Source: Dipylidium caninum (Eukaryota > Platyhelminthes > Cestoda > Cyclophyllidea > Dipylidiidae). From it: 64,000 nt of DNA. Within the stretch, counting starts at the first letter, position 1. Every line of letters begins with the position of its first letter. Positions 12,701 through 27,700 of this stretch are shown one piece after another. The notes beneath the pieces were generated by a model. The model did no database searches and was not told the origin of the DNA. It saw only the letters and a program-made list of their open reading frames with translations. The DNA is taken from NCBI GenBank assembly GCA_017562135.1, contig QEYB01000368.1:1548383-1612382 (forward strand), written 5' to 3'. The position numbers and the translations under genes were made by a program.

Positions 12701-15700
12701 TTTAAAAGTCGTACGCTAGAAGTCAAGCATTTATGAGAAGTGCGATTTGTCATGCAGTCACCTCAAATGAAGAAACGAGGGGGTGCGGGCGAAAGGTAGC
12801 AGCGACATCCCCGATGGTGTCGAGACTCGAAGTAATAGTGCGAGGCGGCATGTCGTGCGGATCGACGGGTTGTACGAGACTGAGATGATACTCAGGAAAA
12901 AGGGAAAAGAGACAGTAGGTTTGGTAGTCCCTTATCGGCAGACTCGTTTTGTTCAGGTCCTGCACCAACTCGTCCACATGCGTTTGCAGCTCTATGAAAT
13001 CTAATGTGCGTTCATCAATAAAATGGTGCCCAACCATGATAACCCCTCATTTGGTCTAACTTCTCAGCACAGTCAATTCTCGAGTTTTACTATGGTATCG
13101 GAGAAAACTCAATCTGTTATGGAGGAGGAGGAGATGCCCGGCACCACCTGGTATTGTAGCCAGACAAATGTAAGCGGCATGACTCAAAAGGAAATTAACT
13201 CCTAAATAGACACTAGGGAAGTAGTTCAGACGAGAGATCATAGAAAAAAAATAGAGAACAGCATTCCTTCACGTAACCGCTTTACACACGACTGCGCAAC
13301 ACGAATATTGGAGAGACATCCATAGTAAAGCACCTCTATACTTCAGTTAAAAAGTGGACAGGGGCTGGTAAAGACTGTACAGCATGACAATAGTCAAAAG
13401 CGGGCAATGAATAAAGTTTTAGCTCGAAGGTTTGTTACTAGTAACTAGCTAACCTAGAAACACTAGGGGCCCCATTCTACTTGACCGGCCCCAAGTATTT
13501 GGGACATCAAATATGAAAGCACTAAACACCAAATAGCACAGTGAAGAGGCACACCATTTTTGAATGCACGGGCAACGCATTTTTCTTGTTCAGCCCAACG
13601 AGTTTGGAAACGCTTCTCAGAATGGCGCTCAGTCCGTCTGGAGCGGCACCACATGGCCAGAAAAAGGCACGCCACAAGGGTGATAACACCTATTAGTGAG
13701 CTGGCCACAATGAAGGTTCGATCAAATCCGCCCAACGGCTCGAGGCGCTGGAATTGCACCACACCCGGTCTTGCAGTCAGATACTTGCCAAACTGAAATG
13801 CAACAGCACCATCCAACCACGATGGTTTATGTAACTGGCGCATATTATACAAAAGTTAACTTACGCGAATTAATATCGGATAGTCCTTCCCTTCTACAAG
13901 TCCCTTACGGTTTAGTTCACACCGAATTTCGTCGGTGTTTACAAATGTCGGTTTACAAGTCCTAGTAGCCAGGTTCTCGTCAGTTTCAGTGACAACGTCT
14001 ATAGAAAGCTCGTCGAGAGCTTGTAGGTCAGGCACATTGGCCAGAACTTCAAAATTCCCGTAGAAACGAAGCATATGACGATCTCGTAGTGAATTAAGTT
14101 GGTCTGAACTTAGATTTAAAGCGGGTTCCACCCCTATTTCCACTGTGGATGCATAAGGCGCTACGTTATGCATCGATGGAGATGAAGGAAGTGTAATAGA
14201 TTCCACAAGACGACCTTCAATAAAGGGGAAAACTTCAGGGTTCGGAAAGACCTATAAAACCAGAGGTACGTTTGTAACGTGTGGCTGTTGAAGATAAGCA
14301 TTGTTCGAAAAGAATTAAAAAGGACCTTTCAGACAAGCCACCATAAACATTAGATTTACGTTGCATTAAATAGCCGTAGCGAACGATCTGCCTTACCGAA
14401 AATGTGTCGAATACGAGCAGATCAGTTACGTTGTCCATAATGAAACCATAGGGAATTTGTATGGCATCCGCGATTTTGCTGAAGTTAGCGGGATTTTCCT
14501 CACTGTGTGCAAACAGGTCAAGTTTTTGAATGACGAACGGGTTTTTAGTTGAATGAACCGTAGTGGTGTGGTGTATATTGAAATCACGTTTTCTCCGCTT
14601 GACAAAATTGAGCGATGGACTCAAACATGAAAGGTGTCCAAGACTAAAGTGACAGGGCTAGAAGGTATGAATAATGAGTATAATTAGGCAATCAACAAGA
14701 AGATTGTAAAATATTGCAGCTGAGCTCTCACCTCCACAAACTCCATTCCTTCGTGATAGAAAACGAGGCGAGGATTCTGGATTACGTCAAAGTAGCGACC
14801 ATAAACACGAATAGTGGTACCACCACTGAGAACAAAAGGGCCAAATTTCGGGTTGCGAGAAGAAAGTGTATACAGGAGATTTAAGATCACCCACCTGAGG
14901 AAGAGTACCGTTTGTGAGACTGTTCTGATTATGGGATTGGGTTTGTAGACAAATCTTTGAAAATCCACTCTCGTCACCGTTTTGTCGTGCGAAAGGATAA
15001 CAGAAGAGGGAATGCCATCAGTGACACCACTCTCAAGCTCCGATACAGACGGAAGTAAAGTGTAATCAGCAGCTTGAGTTCGACAGGTGATGAGGTTTGC
15101 GTAAAAACTAATATGGGAGGTGGATTGTTCACAAAATTAGAGGCCTACTTACTAGATAATTTCGCAATTCAAACTATTTTGACCTCCGTCCCCGTCCAAA
15201 ACAAGAGCCACCGTAACAACTGCACCAACATTAAGGTCTTTACCGTAAATGTTCAACAGAGTGCCTCCAGCAACCGGACCTCTTTGAGGACTAAAGTGTT
15301 CCACCTTAGGAGAGAGAAATATGAAGGAAAGGGAAGTGATCTGAAAAGGAAAGGTATACGCTTTCACAGTAAACATATTAATTGTGAGTTACTAATTCGC
15401 AGGATATAAAACATGCCTGTGGTTGTGTTATGCCCAGACGTAGGACAATTTCGCATCTCACAGGAGTATCTGGCGACGTAAAGTCAGGTTTTGCTGCCTG
15501 TAGCCGACAAGTTATTTGTCGTGATGGCTGGAAACCCTCGGGAAGAATGGTACACGGGATGGGTTGCATAGGCGATTCCGGGAACACTGCTGTAACCTCT
15601 AAATTCTCCAACATGCTCCCAAAATTGACACCTCTGATAGTGAGTGGCGTTTCGCCACTCAATGTGCCATTTTTTGGTATTATCTGAAATTGACAGTGAT

Positions 15701-18700
15701 AGACCAGGAGAAACAAATATTAAAGCGAATGATAAGAAAATTGCTGAAATTTCAGGAATACATTTTCAACAGCATCACGAAGCATACAGGCTTTTTAAAG
15801 GAGGGCAATGGGGTTTAATTGAATGAATACCACGGCTGCGTATAACTCCGGAAGCGCCAAGCACTCGTTTAACCTCTATTCAGAAGGTGAGTTAAACTCC
15901 AACCAGATAAGTAGCATATTGAATCGGTTCAATGTTAAATGGGCATCGGCAAACCAAAGAAATATGGCGTCAAGTTTATCATAGGAGAACTGACTCTTAG
16001 GCAAAAGGAAGTCCTTAGAAAGAATAAACAACTCTTCCTGAGCCCTAACCCTAATTTAGGGAACACTTATACCGAGTAGACCAATGATTATAAGGAGTGT
16101 GGGAAGTTTCTGAAGAAAATATAGTACAAAGAATAAGGCGCTGTGATTCACTGTGGATTACCTTATATCATTGTTAGTTATTCCAATTACTTGAAGCTTT
16201 TAATCGTGATTTAGCTTTTATCAAACCGCTCATATCCTTAAATCATTTCTAGCATTTGTTTGGGATTGAGGGAGTGCAGAAGAAAGGTTACCTGAAGGAT
16301 CCGGGGGTTGGGACAGGCTGAATTAGTGTGAGTTGGACAGAGTTTTGCAAGAACGCAACGTGCTCCGTTAGTTGAAGCAGTAGTAGTGTCGAAGGGGCAC
16401 CAGACACATTCAAAGCGCTGCGGCAAGGCTAGGCAACTGTCGCAATGGGACGCCATCCGACTACACTCGAAAACCTCAACTAGAATAGTAAAACGTGAAT
16501 GGGTACCCTTAGTGAGAACTTTTAAAAAGATTAAGATACTTTGTTAAATAAGGGACATAACGAAGTCCATTTCGCTGACGTGTCGTAATTCTGCATTATA
16601 ATTATCAGAGGGTGCAGTTGATCAAGATGTTATTGTGATATGAACGGCTTTACAAAGTTATGGAACATCTATGACACTGAACAAATTTCTGTGAAATGAT
16701 GCCTTCTCTCATTTTTTCGCAGTACACTAAGGGAAAAAAGACTCGACCCACATGTGATGAAACGATTGGTCACTTGATTCAAGGAGTAGGGGATCAGAAA
16801 ACGAGGCCTCGGTGGTTCCGTGACAATCGTTTTACCAGTGACAACACCACAGATCTTGCTGAGATGTAAAGTCGCGAGTTGGGTTATAAGTGAAAGAACT
16901 TACCAGCCAATCGCACATAAAACTGAAAAGGTTTAATTGATACAATTTACTATTACAACTTATGCTCGATGATTTCAAGTCGAGAATGACTATTCGATGC
17001 AAACCTTAGAATCATCTAAGGATAAAATGCTGCAAACAAAAGTTTGATAGAATGAGTAAATAAAATCGTTTTGCCATGAGAAATAGCAAATAAAAGAAAT
17101 AAAAAATAGTTGAACACAAAACCCTTAATGCCAGACAAGCATGAAATTAACGTCATGGAAGATGTCATGGCCACGAGTAATTACCTGCCACTAAAGGATC
17201 TGGTTAATCAAATGTGAAATTAAAGCTGGCAGAGCAGGAAAATTACACCGAAGCGAAAAGAGTAAAAAAGGTAAGTTGTTTTATTGTGTAATTCCCTAAT
17301 TAATTCCTTCAGATCGGCGTAGTGGTAGCCCATTCTGTAAAAAAACTCAATTAGACCTAATTGCAGTGGTAAATTTCACTACAATAAACCACAAAGCGGA
17401 ATTTTACATGGAAAATTGGTTCAGAAGGGAAAATAAACATGCTCAAATGAATATCATGAAAATGCAAGAATTATAGATGGTCTTACTAGAGGCTGACTCT
17501 GGGTTGGCGAGGAGATGGCCTAGTATCGGTTGATTGCGCAGGTGATCGTTGTGCCAGTGCACTCGGATCTCGCACATTACCACTCCCCGTGACATCAAGT
17601 TCAGCAAATTGGGATGCCAAGAAATGGTGTCCTCTGAAGCGCTTGCAATTTCGCCGGTATTAACCACCTCATCAATTGATATCTGCGGTGAGTGAAAGTC
17701 TGTCAGTTATATGAAGCGTTTATTCGAAAGTTCAATTTACACAGTGCACAGAAAAACCCCGTAAAATTAATTCTCTACGGGGCAAGGTCTGAGGAGAAGG
17801 GGGGTCGAGGGCTGAAAGAAAAACGGCACATTTACCCCGGGAAAATTGCAAGCGACGGTGGAATTGGCACTATCGTAGATGCCCGCAGTAGACCGGTTGG
17901 TGCAGTTTTCGGAACAGGAGAAACGTTCTGCAACTATCTGTAAACATAGCAGAAACTCACGCGATAGGAAGCACAGGAAAGTGGGGCTCTACTCAGAGCT
18001 TGCCTGTTATTTATTTCATTGATAGTAAGCGCTGGAAGTGTGTAATAAGGAGTTCGTTAAGCAAAAGATGAAGAAAAATTGTCCCGAAACTGAATGTACA
18101 TACAGAGCTGCACAATCGTGAGGCTATCAGGTGTTATGCTCAAAAGTATCACGGCGGCCAATTTGGCTCGAATAAGTTCAAAACTACTAGCCTCATATTT
18201 GGTTTCAAATAAAACGCGTCTTGTAGATCACTAACCTATCAATTTTTCGACGAAACCATGTGAAAGAAACTATGAATAGTATTTTAGCTGTCGTTTAACA
18301 TGTCTGAATTTGCCTTAGGAGAAAAATGCTCCAAATTTCAATTAATTTAAAGGCTCATCTCCTTATGCTAAACAATTTTAAATGTTAAATTACACCAAGT
18401 ACAATGAGCACAATGACGCTAAAAACAATGACGCTAAAAACAGGGTTGAGGATGTTTGAAACTTTTCAAAAAGGTGAAATACCAATCTTAAAGACACATT
18501 AATACTCACCAATGTGGTGGGGACGTGCACTACAACCAACACTGGCTTTCGTGTTTCGACGGTGGTGATTACTCGATCGACGGTGAATACGGGACATTTG
18601 CAGTTCTGTATGCGGCAAAACAAATGAAAACAAACGCTAAGGTATTAATTTTTTTGACAGTACGTAGTTATAATTCTTTTTGATGGGCTTTTCTCACAGA

Positions 18701-21700
18701 TAAAACCGCTGTGCCTCCGCATCAGGTTATGTGGAGGATTTGGTACCGCATCCCTTCGAGTAACCTCTGCCAATAAGGAATATGCTAATCATATTCGAAG
18801 GATGACGAAAACTGGAATAAACCCATTCATGCTCACACGAACCTAAATAACTATGGTAAAGTTCACAGTTGGATAAGCCTCCCTTTTTAAAAGTGAGCAT
18901 GGCTACTTCATACTCTTGTCCGCATTTTGACTGAACCGCTTTCACACAGAGGGTAGAGAATTCAACAATGATAATGCGAACATGAGAAGTCCATTTGAGA
19001 CTGGTAATTTTCAATCTCCTCGGTCTCACAGTGCGTTTCGCTTCGCACACATTTTTATGCGGCGGTTCATACTAAATGAATACTGCCGACCAGAGAAATA
19101 TCCATAATTCACACTACAAAATGATCACCTTCGTTGAGTATTTGTTTGTAGTAGGGGCCTTGCTTACGGGCTCCAGCTATTCACAAGAACTCCGATATTA
19201 ACACAAAATTGTGTTTCGCACAAATCTATAACTTTTATTCGACCTTACAGCAAATAACCTGCACCAATTTAAATATAGCTTGAAAAGCAACTCATAATTT
19301 TCATATCGTCAAAGGACAATACTCACCGATTTATGACAAATGAATGCAGATTCGGGATGGCCCAATGACGGTGAAGTACCAACGCTGCTCTGAAAGTCCA
19401 TGGGAGAATGGCACCGTCCCTCAGTAAGGTGCCAGACGCAGTCGAATTGATTATCCAAACAGGTTTGGCAGTCACTAAACCGTCTGCAGTCATAAACGAT
19501 GAAAACACCGGCAGCGAGAGGGTAGGTAGGACCCTCCGAGGCTGTCAAAGATCCGGCCAATTCCAACCACACCAGCGTCTGTTTAAATTCTGCAATCCGT
19601 ATAGCACGGTAATGCTCAAAGGAGAGCTAACGCTTTCCAAAGGTAATCTGCAATTTTAGTACTTTTCCCAGTACTTTTATGATTAGGGCCTTCTTGCCGT
19701 GAGCACTCGAACTTTATGTGAAAGTTAGGAGTAAATTCCGATAGATATAATAGGATTTTTTCTTCGGAGTCTCCACAGGAAAGTTTCTACCTTTAATTTT
19801 ATTTTCCAAACTGCAGAAGTTGAAATTGCGCTTTCATGAATTTGTTACATTGAAAGATATGGCGTTCAGAAAGTCGACTATTTACGGATTTCCATTCGTG
19901 ATGGAAACTAATGAAAGCCGGAGACAATCTGTGATAGAAAACGAGGGAAATGATTGTATGATGCACCCTTTGGAAAAAGACAAAAAATGAATAAGTATAA
20001 GAGTCCACTAAATATTATACGCCGTAATAAAGCATTTCTGGTATCTACAAACCAGGATGACTCAAGATCACTGTTGGATGTCCCTCGTATTTTTCAACTT
20101 TCAAGAAAAAAATCACACTTGCAAGTAATAGGAGTAGGATTTCTGATTCAATAAAAAACGTGCTAAAGTAAAGTAAAAGTGAATCATAAGATAATATTGT
20201 AAATACCTTTTAGGCTGAAATGAAACAAGAGCACAGAGTATAGTAAATAAAAACCAAGTTTCACGAAAAACTGATCAAAACAGGAGGTTTACTTAGAGAG
20301 ATTGGGCTATTTTTGAACTAAGTGTTGGCCACCTAGCAAGGCTGAGTTAAGATCGTAAGTTGATTGCGATAAATTTAAGTTCGAGTTCACATTTTTTTGA
20401 GAAGGTCGAGAGGGAACAGGAGTGCGCAAAGCAGGGTAAGGGCATCCAAAACCATTTGCGTAGTAAATAATAACAAACAAGGCATACTTTTACATTGATC
20501 CAAATCAGGTAGTTCGGTGAGATCTGGAAGGTTGCATTTGACGTGTTTGGCGCCGGAAATGATACTAGCCTCTGTCTGGGCGTAGAGCTGTCCACGAAGT
20601 CGCAACGATCGCAATTCTGTACCTCCGTCAGCAAAGTGACGATGGCGGAAGACGCACAATAAGCGGAGCTGAGATAATGGCGCTGATAGAGGTGGCGGAG
20701 CGAGGGACGCCGCGAGTATGGGACTCAGTTGCAATGTGAGAGTACTCATGTGTGTTGGAAAACTCCTCGGTCGGTTGACATCCATTCCAGGTGGATCAAT
20801 TAGGGTGATCTCTGGACATCTAGTGAAAAAAACCCCACTTAAAGATTATAATGAAAACGGCTTCTCGGCCTACCCGACAGTGATAAGAAATCGTTTTCAG
20901 AGTCCATACAAACTATACGTTGCCATAACTTCCGAAAACCCAACGGTACTTGGGAGGGTAAGTGCAGGTATTTAATATTCATACAACTTATGATTGAGAG
21001 CACAAATTTTAACCGACTTAAGGATAAAATGTGTACGTGTTGCTAGAGGAATTCCTAAGCTATAGGGAGTGCGTATTTGTTTGCACTAAATAGTGATACC
21101 TTCTGTCGACTTTTTTGGTATTTTCCGTCTCAGGTTATCATCTTAAGTCAAATGGTGTCATAAAGGACTCCCATAATGAATGCATGATATACCTTAAATT
21201 TGCTCTTTTGGGATATTTCAGATCGGACTAGGAATTTAATTCAAGTTAAATTGATTTAGCGATGGAACTAGTAAATTTGATGACGCTCTGCACTGCCTTA
21301 GGCATAGCTTCATAGAGCCGATCAAAGCAACTGCTAAGCAAGTTCGCTAGTTGGAGAAAAGGATGATTACTTGGATGCAGGTTTTTGGTAGGAGAGCCAG
21401 AAGGTGCCGCAAGCGTCTACATAGGTACAAATGCCTTTTGAAAGGCACCAGCCGCAGTATGGGTCGCGTAATGCCAGACAGGCTCCGCAACTATCTACGG
21501 AGGAGCAGTTCTGCAGTTCTACTCGGTACACCTGTAATGTTTCACAACACAAACTTTTGTCGTAACCGACTTCGAACAAAACTAAATGAAAAATTTGGTA
21601 ATCTGCAGAGATTATTATCCGTTACCAAAAGTATTATGCTTACAGTGTGATAGCCTATCTATTTTATTTCCTTAAAAAGGAGTATTTTTGACGACAATGA

Positions 21701-24700
21701 GATTGGGTCTGCCAGAAAAAAAGCAAAATTTACAAAAGAAGCAGTGGGAATGGGTGAGACAATAATGCAGCATAGACGAAATTCAGCGGAATGAGGTTTA
21801 TTTCACGCAAAAATCCCTCAACCAGTGACGGGATGAAAACTACGTTTCGGATAGGCAATTTTACGAAAATCTACTATTGTAACATGCAAAAATATATGAT
21901 CAAGGACATACGCCCAGACCCTACAAAAATCCGCTTCGTATATACTTTAAACACGAAAGCAGTGGCATATTAAAGTCAATGGCCCCGACAACTTGCTAGG
22001 CAAATTGAGAATAATGTAGAATATCTTATTGGTTGATAGTTTAAAAGCACTAGTATAAAGTGTAACGAGAAAGTAGCGATAAGTTTGGGCAAATCTACTT
22101 TTTCGTCTGAGATGGCGAAGGCCACAAGCCCCGAGTCGTCCAGAGTGAGGCCTCGAAGTGGCCGTTGGCGAGGGGTTAACTGCTTGGAGATGATAAGTCG
22201 AGCTTTACCGTCGTCCTCTACAGCGTACTAAGTCAAGGAAAAGCGTTATGGTCAAATACTTTTCTTAAACACCAGTTTTTAGACGAAAAACCAATTCACG
22301 CAAATTTATGTAAACCAGGAACATCAATGGCTTTCATGTATGAACCAATTTTCACTTGAAAAATAAGGGTATTTCAAGAGCGATAAAAAGACCTTGGCTT
22401 CCACGATGAAGAATAACTAGACACCAGCAAATTTCTTAACATAAATTTAAAAGTCGGTAACAGATATTGCTTCACTGTTCTGACAATAATCCCTTATAAT
22501 AATTTTCAGATGAAATAGTTGTGCCTGCGCATAAGGAGATCAAAATGAATAGAAAGGCGAACACGACTGCTTGGAAGTACAACTTGGTGTGGTAGAACAA
22601 AAGACAGGATTTCATGGAATTGTAAATTTATAAGCTAATGAGGCGGAGAACCGGAAAGACGCACCTTGGCCAGCTGGCCCTCATCTGTGACAACCACGAG
22701 GATGGTGAACTGATTAGCGACGTTGGTGATGGCGATGCCGGTAGCATCGACGTCAAGTATAAGGAGCGGTGGGGCAGACAGGCGTTCAGACCGAATCGAC
22801 CCGCTTATCGGCCAATTCATGGGGCTGGTGGGACAGTACTGGTTAAGTCTCAGTTGCGGCAACTACGGGAAGGAGTCGTTAGGTCAGGTTGACTCGTCCA
22901 AACAACCAAATAGGTGAAAGCCAAATCGGAATCAGACAAGGGCAAGGAATATGTACATATATGTAAAGTACAAGATAAAGGGAATTAATTTAAGTAGTTA
23001 AAAATACTTCCATCTAGTGTTAATGACTATCAAGGAGGCGTTTTTAGACAGTGAGATTTACACTCATTGAATTGTTCATTATTGGCGGTGTATTGACAAC
23101 TTAGGGAGACTCATTACAAAGCGACTCAGAGGGATAGCTTTACCAGTAAATTGTCCTTCCTGCACTTCTTGGGATAATCAGGGAGGAGGTATGAAGGACC
23201 GGTCGAGGTCTTGCCATCGAGGCAGTTCTGGATCACAAGTCCAAACCACACATCGATCTGCAAAAAGAGGCACTGTAGGTGCAATTTGAACAAAACGGTG
23301 GAAACTAGCAATTCTCTCCTTAAACGACTCCTTTGGCATATATCCATTTCACGTAAGAAAATGCTACTGATGTACATTGGTAAATGAAAACAATCACTTT
23401 AAGATCTTTTTTTGAAAAAGCAAATTATACCGTTATGGTAGTTTTATTTTTCTTAGGCGCCCACTACGCAGCATGCTTCGAATGAAATGGAATCTGTAAT
23501 TAGGAGAAATCAGGGAAACTTTATGATAGGGCTAAAAGCATGGCATTTCTAAAAGAAATACCATCTGCTCACGTCGGTTGAGATTACTTGCTCATGATAA
23601 TCAGATATCTCATGCATCCACCATCGGCACGTATATTGACTGTTCCAAGGTCGATTTTCGTTTGCTTTTATAATTACTTCATGCTTCGCAGGCTTTACGT
23701 GTTGTACAAAAATACATTGAAATTTACAGAAAGTCGTCGATAAAGCAAGGCAACGGTCCAGTACGCATATAACACGCATGTTGCAGAATGTGAATAATCG
23801 AAGTGAAACTTCAGCTTTGGAATAAGCATTTAAAAGTCAAAGTGGAAGACGGGTAAGTGTCTTCTTTCGCTGAGGTGCTCCGAACTTTTCGGGACTGCAA
23901 CTTTTAGACTCATTGTGATGCTCATTTCCGTCCTCACGCAGACAAAGCTTAATGTATACAGGAATCGTTACTTGCTCATTTGTTGAAGTCGATAAATAAT
24001 TACAAATGTAGAAAACAATATCTTGTCGGAACACTAGGACCACCAGTGAGCTATGGATTTGACTTAAAAAACTGGGACACGTTTCCTATTCACAAATTAA
24101 ACAGAATCCGGCCAGAATTCAAAACTGCCAAATATATTAATTTAGTCAAAGACGCCGACCGTATGTTTTCTGAAATAACACTGAAAAAGTGCCACCAACG
24201 TGTCTGTTTCAGATCAATCTGTTGCGAGCGGGTTCGGGCGCACGCAAGATGTCTTACTTGAAGTAATGCAACTACTACTTTATGTCAGGAGCATACACAT
24301 ACATGAAAATCCGGTACCAGAGAATTACCTCTGAGGTAAAAATTGACAAGATGTAAAACATTCGAGTAGGACTTAAACCATGCTGCTTAGTGCCTTCAAT
24401 AAGCAAAACCAATCGGCTATGATATGGAGATAGGTTAAAACTAAACCAAATCACCCCGTAACTATGCTACATGGAAGTCAAGGAGAGAAGATAAGTCATC
24501 TGAGATAGATTATGTAGTTTACCTCGGCTAACGTATAGAAAGCTATAGCTGTCCCGCGAATTAGCGGATTTTCTTCCTCGAAATTAGCGTTCCATGCAGA
24601 GGGGTAGTTCCTAAGACCAACAAGTTGTGCTGCGAAGGCGACCAACAAAACATTGTTGAAGTCCTCAGAAAAGGGAAGAGGTTGACGCCATTTGGGAACC

Positions 24701-27700
24701 TCCTTGGAACTATTTAATCTCCTGAAACGTAGCATTGCGGCCGCTGTTCCAACTGTCCCCCTTCTTGCCATGTGAAGTGCGCCAAATTTCTGCGTAGGAG
24801 TGATAGAGACCGGCGTTGACGAAAGATAATTTAACCATTGACATACACCCGTCAACAGTGAACAGAATATCTAATCGTGAATATCCCAAGTGCAAAAATA
24901 TAAATGAGACAATTAGTTGAGCATGAGTGGGATTCGCGAAGTAAGACAAAAAAACACCACAATTATGAAAAAAAATTTCACGGCTGTATATGTGAAATCA
25001 TAAATCCACTTTGTTTAATTCATTAGCCAATTGATGTTAATAAAATTGTAAAGCTGTCAAAAATGGATTTCGCAAATGTCCCTCAAATCAAAAATATGAC
25101 AAGAACATTAGTACAAGTAGTGCTTCTTATAAATGGTACCAATTACTTATATTGAGGAAAATCATGATTTTCAGATATGATCCGAATCCTAAAAACAGTA
25201 GTCTAACATGAATTCCCTATTCAAAGAGTAACAAAGAAATAATATCGTCAGTTTTTTTAAACCTATGGGAACCTTTTCGGAAATTAAAATGAACCACCGG
25301 GACACAGATTTTGGCATTCAGAATTAGAAAGATTAAAAATAGTACAGAGAGTCTATGTCTCGCCTCACAAGGCGCAGCCCGTGTTATACACGCTGACTTG
25401 ACATCCATAGAACATTCCAAGACCTCATTAAAAAAAACATCTATTGTCCTTCTACGAGTGTAAGAGGATCCAATCGTTCCCTCTGACGTAGATCGGGAAG
25501 AACATCCTACGGAGCTGTAAAAACCTTTTGCCTAAATTGAGAGCCTCAGATAAGATGGGTAACACCTTTAAGCTCCAAGCGATTTTAATATTTTAGCGTT
25601 TTCTAAGGAAGACACACAGTGAGTAGAGAAATTTGTCAAATACAGTACTATTAATAGTGAGAAGCCTCAGTCCACTATCCCGAGATTCGGTCAGATGTGC
25701 ACCCAATAAGCCAACTTTTGAGCACTTATACGTTACTAAAAGGTGGATTTTATAAGAGACGAATAGTTTGAGTATTTGGAAGGAAGCAAAACTCGTGAGA
25801 TTTGCTTCGGTAATCACTGTGGCCAATAGAACAAGGAGTTGGACGACAGGGATGCGCATGCATGAGCAGAAAAAAGACGGAGGGCATCGTATCGCATCCA
25901 CAAGTATTCATTTCAAGGCCACGGACAGGTACTTTTGACATTATTCTTCACATCCCCTGCATGAAGTCTTTCATGCCAAAATATGAATAAACACAAATCA
26001 CCTTCACACGTCACTGCCAAATTGTCATTGCTGTGACAAACACATTCAATTTTTAACACAGATTTGATGCCAAATAATCCGAGTCGAAATTTAATTGTTC
26101 CAATTGATCGGCAAAATATACGTATGAATGCTTGAAAGAAATACCTATATAATCATTCAATTGTGTCGATTTCGATAGCTGTTTTGTTTGATGTTCAGAA
26201 AAAAAAGTACAGAAGTCAGAACAATTTTAAGAACAAATACTATATATCCACTTGTCTGAGAGGAATGCTAACATTTTAGGATAGACGAAAAATATCTGTT
26301 AAGTAAAAACAGGAAAATGGAATGCTACCGACAAACATAAATAGGAGTAAAGGGGGAAAGCTTTGCTTTGCTGCCACCCATGGGAATAAAACAATATTGA
26401 CTGGCAGTGCCAGTAATCGATCTCAAAAAAAATTTCCGAAGAAACAGGAGCTTTAGACAAATCTGTACACCATTTGTTGCGTTCCAAATGGAACTCGTGT
26501 CGCTGACTAGCTGAGGGGAGCACCTAAGCGTGCGTGCGTGCGTGCGTGCGTGCATGCGTGCGTGCGTGCGTGCGTGCGTGCGCACGGTGTGCACACGCCG
26601 CGACGCCCAAGACCTCTCATGTGAGAATGCGCATGCGTCACCCGACAGAGACCAACAACCTCGGGGCTGACAAATGATTGGCCTCGGAGACACCTCTCAA
26701 CCGACCGCGGCCAGTGAGCCCCGTGATTTCTCTCGTTAGGTCTACCCGTGGTTCGGAGTCGCCATGTTCCCTATCATCAGGCAAATATAACCATCTAGAA
26801 CTAAGACGCAATGCGATTATCAACACCTTAAAACTTGAAAAAAAAGTGGGACTGTCCTCAAGACCCTATTCTGATTTTACTACGAAAACTGGAAGAAATT
26901 ATTATTATTTGACAACAAGTAATGAAGAAAGGGACAGTATTTATTTAATAAGGTCACAAGCAAATATTTTTTAGAGTGAGAGAAGTAGAAGGCAACAAAC
27001 CCGAACAACACAACAAAATAAGACTTACCATGATATTTGGATATTTGTTCAAAATAGAAAGAAAGCACTCAAGTAGACCAACCCTCAAAGGTGGAAATAG
27101 ATTCTGGGCCATTAAAAAACACTCGGACGATTTTCTGTACCACACCCACGCTATCGAAAGTACCGCCTAAGAAACGCATGTATCCTAAATGGCGACTGTT
27201 CTCAACTTATAGTGTACATTTCGAAAGAACTTGCGCTTGATTCATAAATTCAAAACACCGTTTCAAATGTAACCGAAGATAGCGTCTAAAGTAGATGCTG
27301 ACATAATTGAATTTCAATCAGAATAGGGCTACTGGAGCAAAACAATAATAAAGTCTTTTTAGATGGCAGCACAATTCTCCACCATTATTCAAAACTTCGT
27401 GGGCAAGAGCTAAAGATCCTACTCACACCATGAACAGTGAAGTGCATAAAGCAATGGATATGTAGAGAACTACGTATAAGTCCCCATATCCAATAAGTTA
27501 GGAAATAAATAACTTTAAAGAATTAAAAATATCCCAATAATCTAAAAATGATCATTGACTTGAAAGCAGTATCATACTTTATATTTTATCAGACCCGTCA
27601 AAAGTGCATTACATTTAGGAAGGACTTCATTAGGGGAGGAAAGCATCTGTCCACAAATCCTAAAGCATATACTCATGAGATCACCAAGATTTATTCATAC

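Noticed and set aside
24780..24800. Apparent frameshift in plexin exon 2
   Set aside because: An upstream reading frame seemed to switch here, but starting the exon at 24,870 gives one continuous phase-0 frame of 116 codons, so no indel is needed.
26521..26700. His/Ala/Arg-rich antisense frame across the microsatellite
   Set aside because: It is the translation of the GTGC repeat, not a protein.
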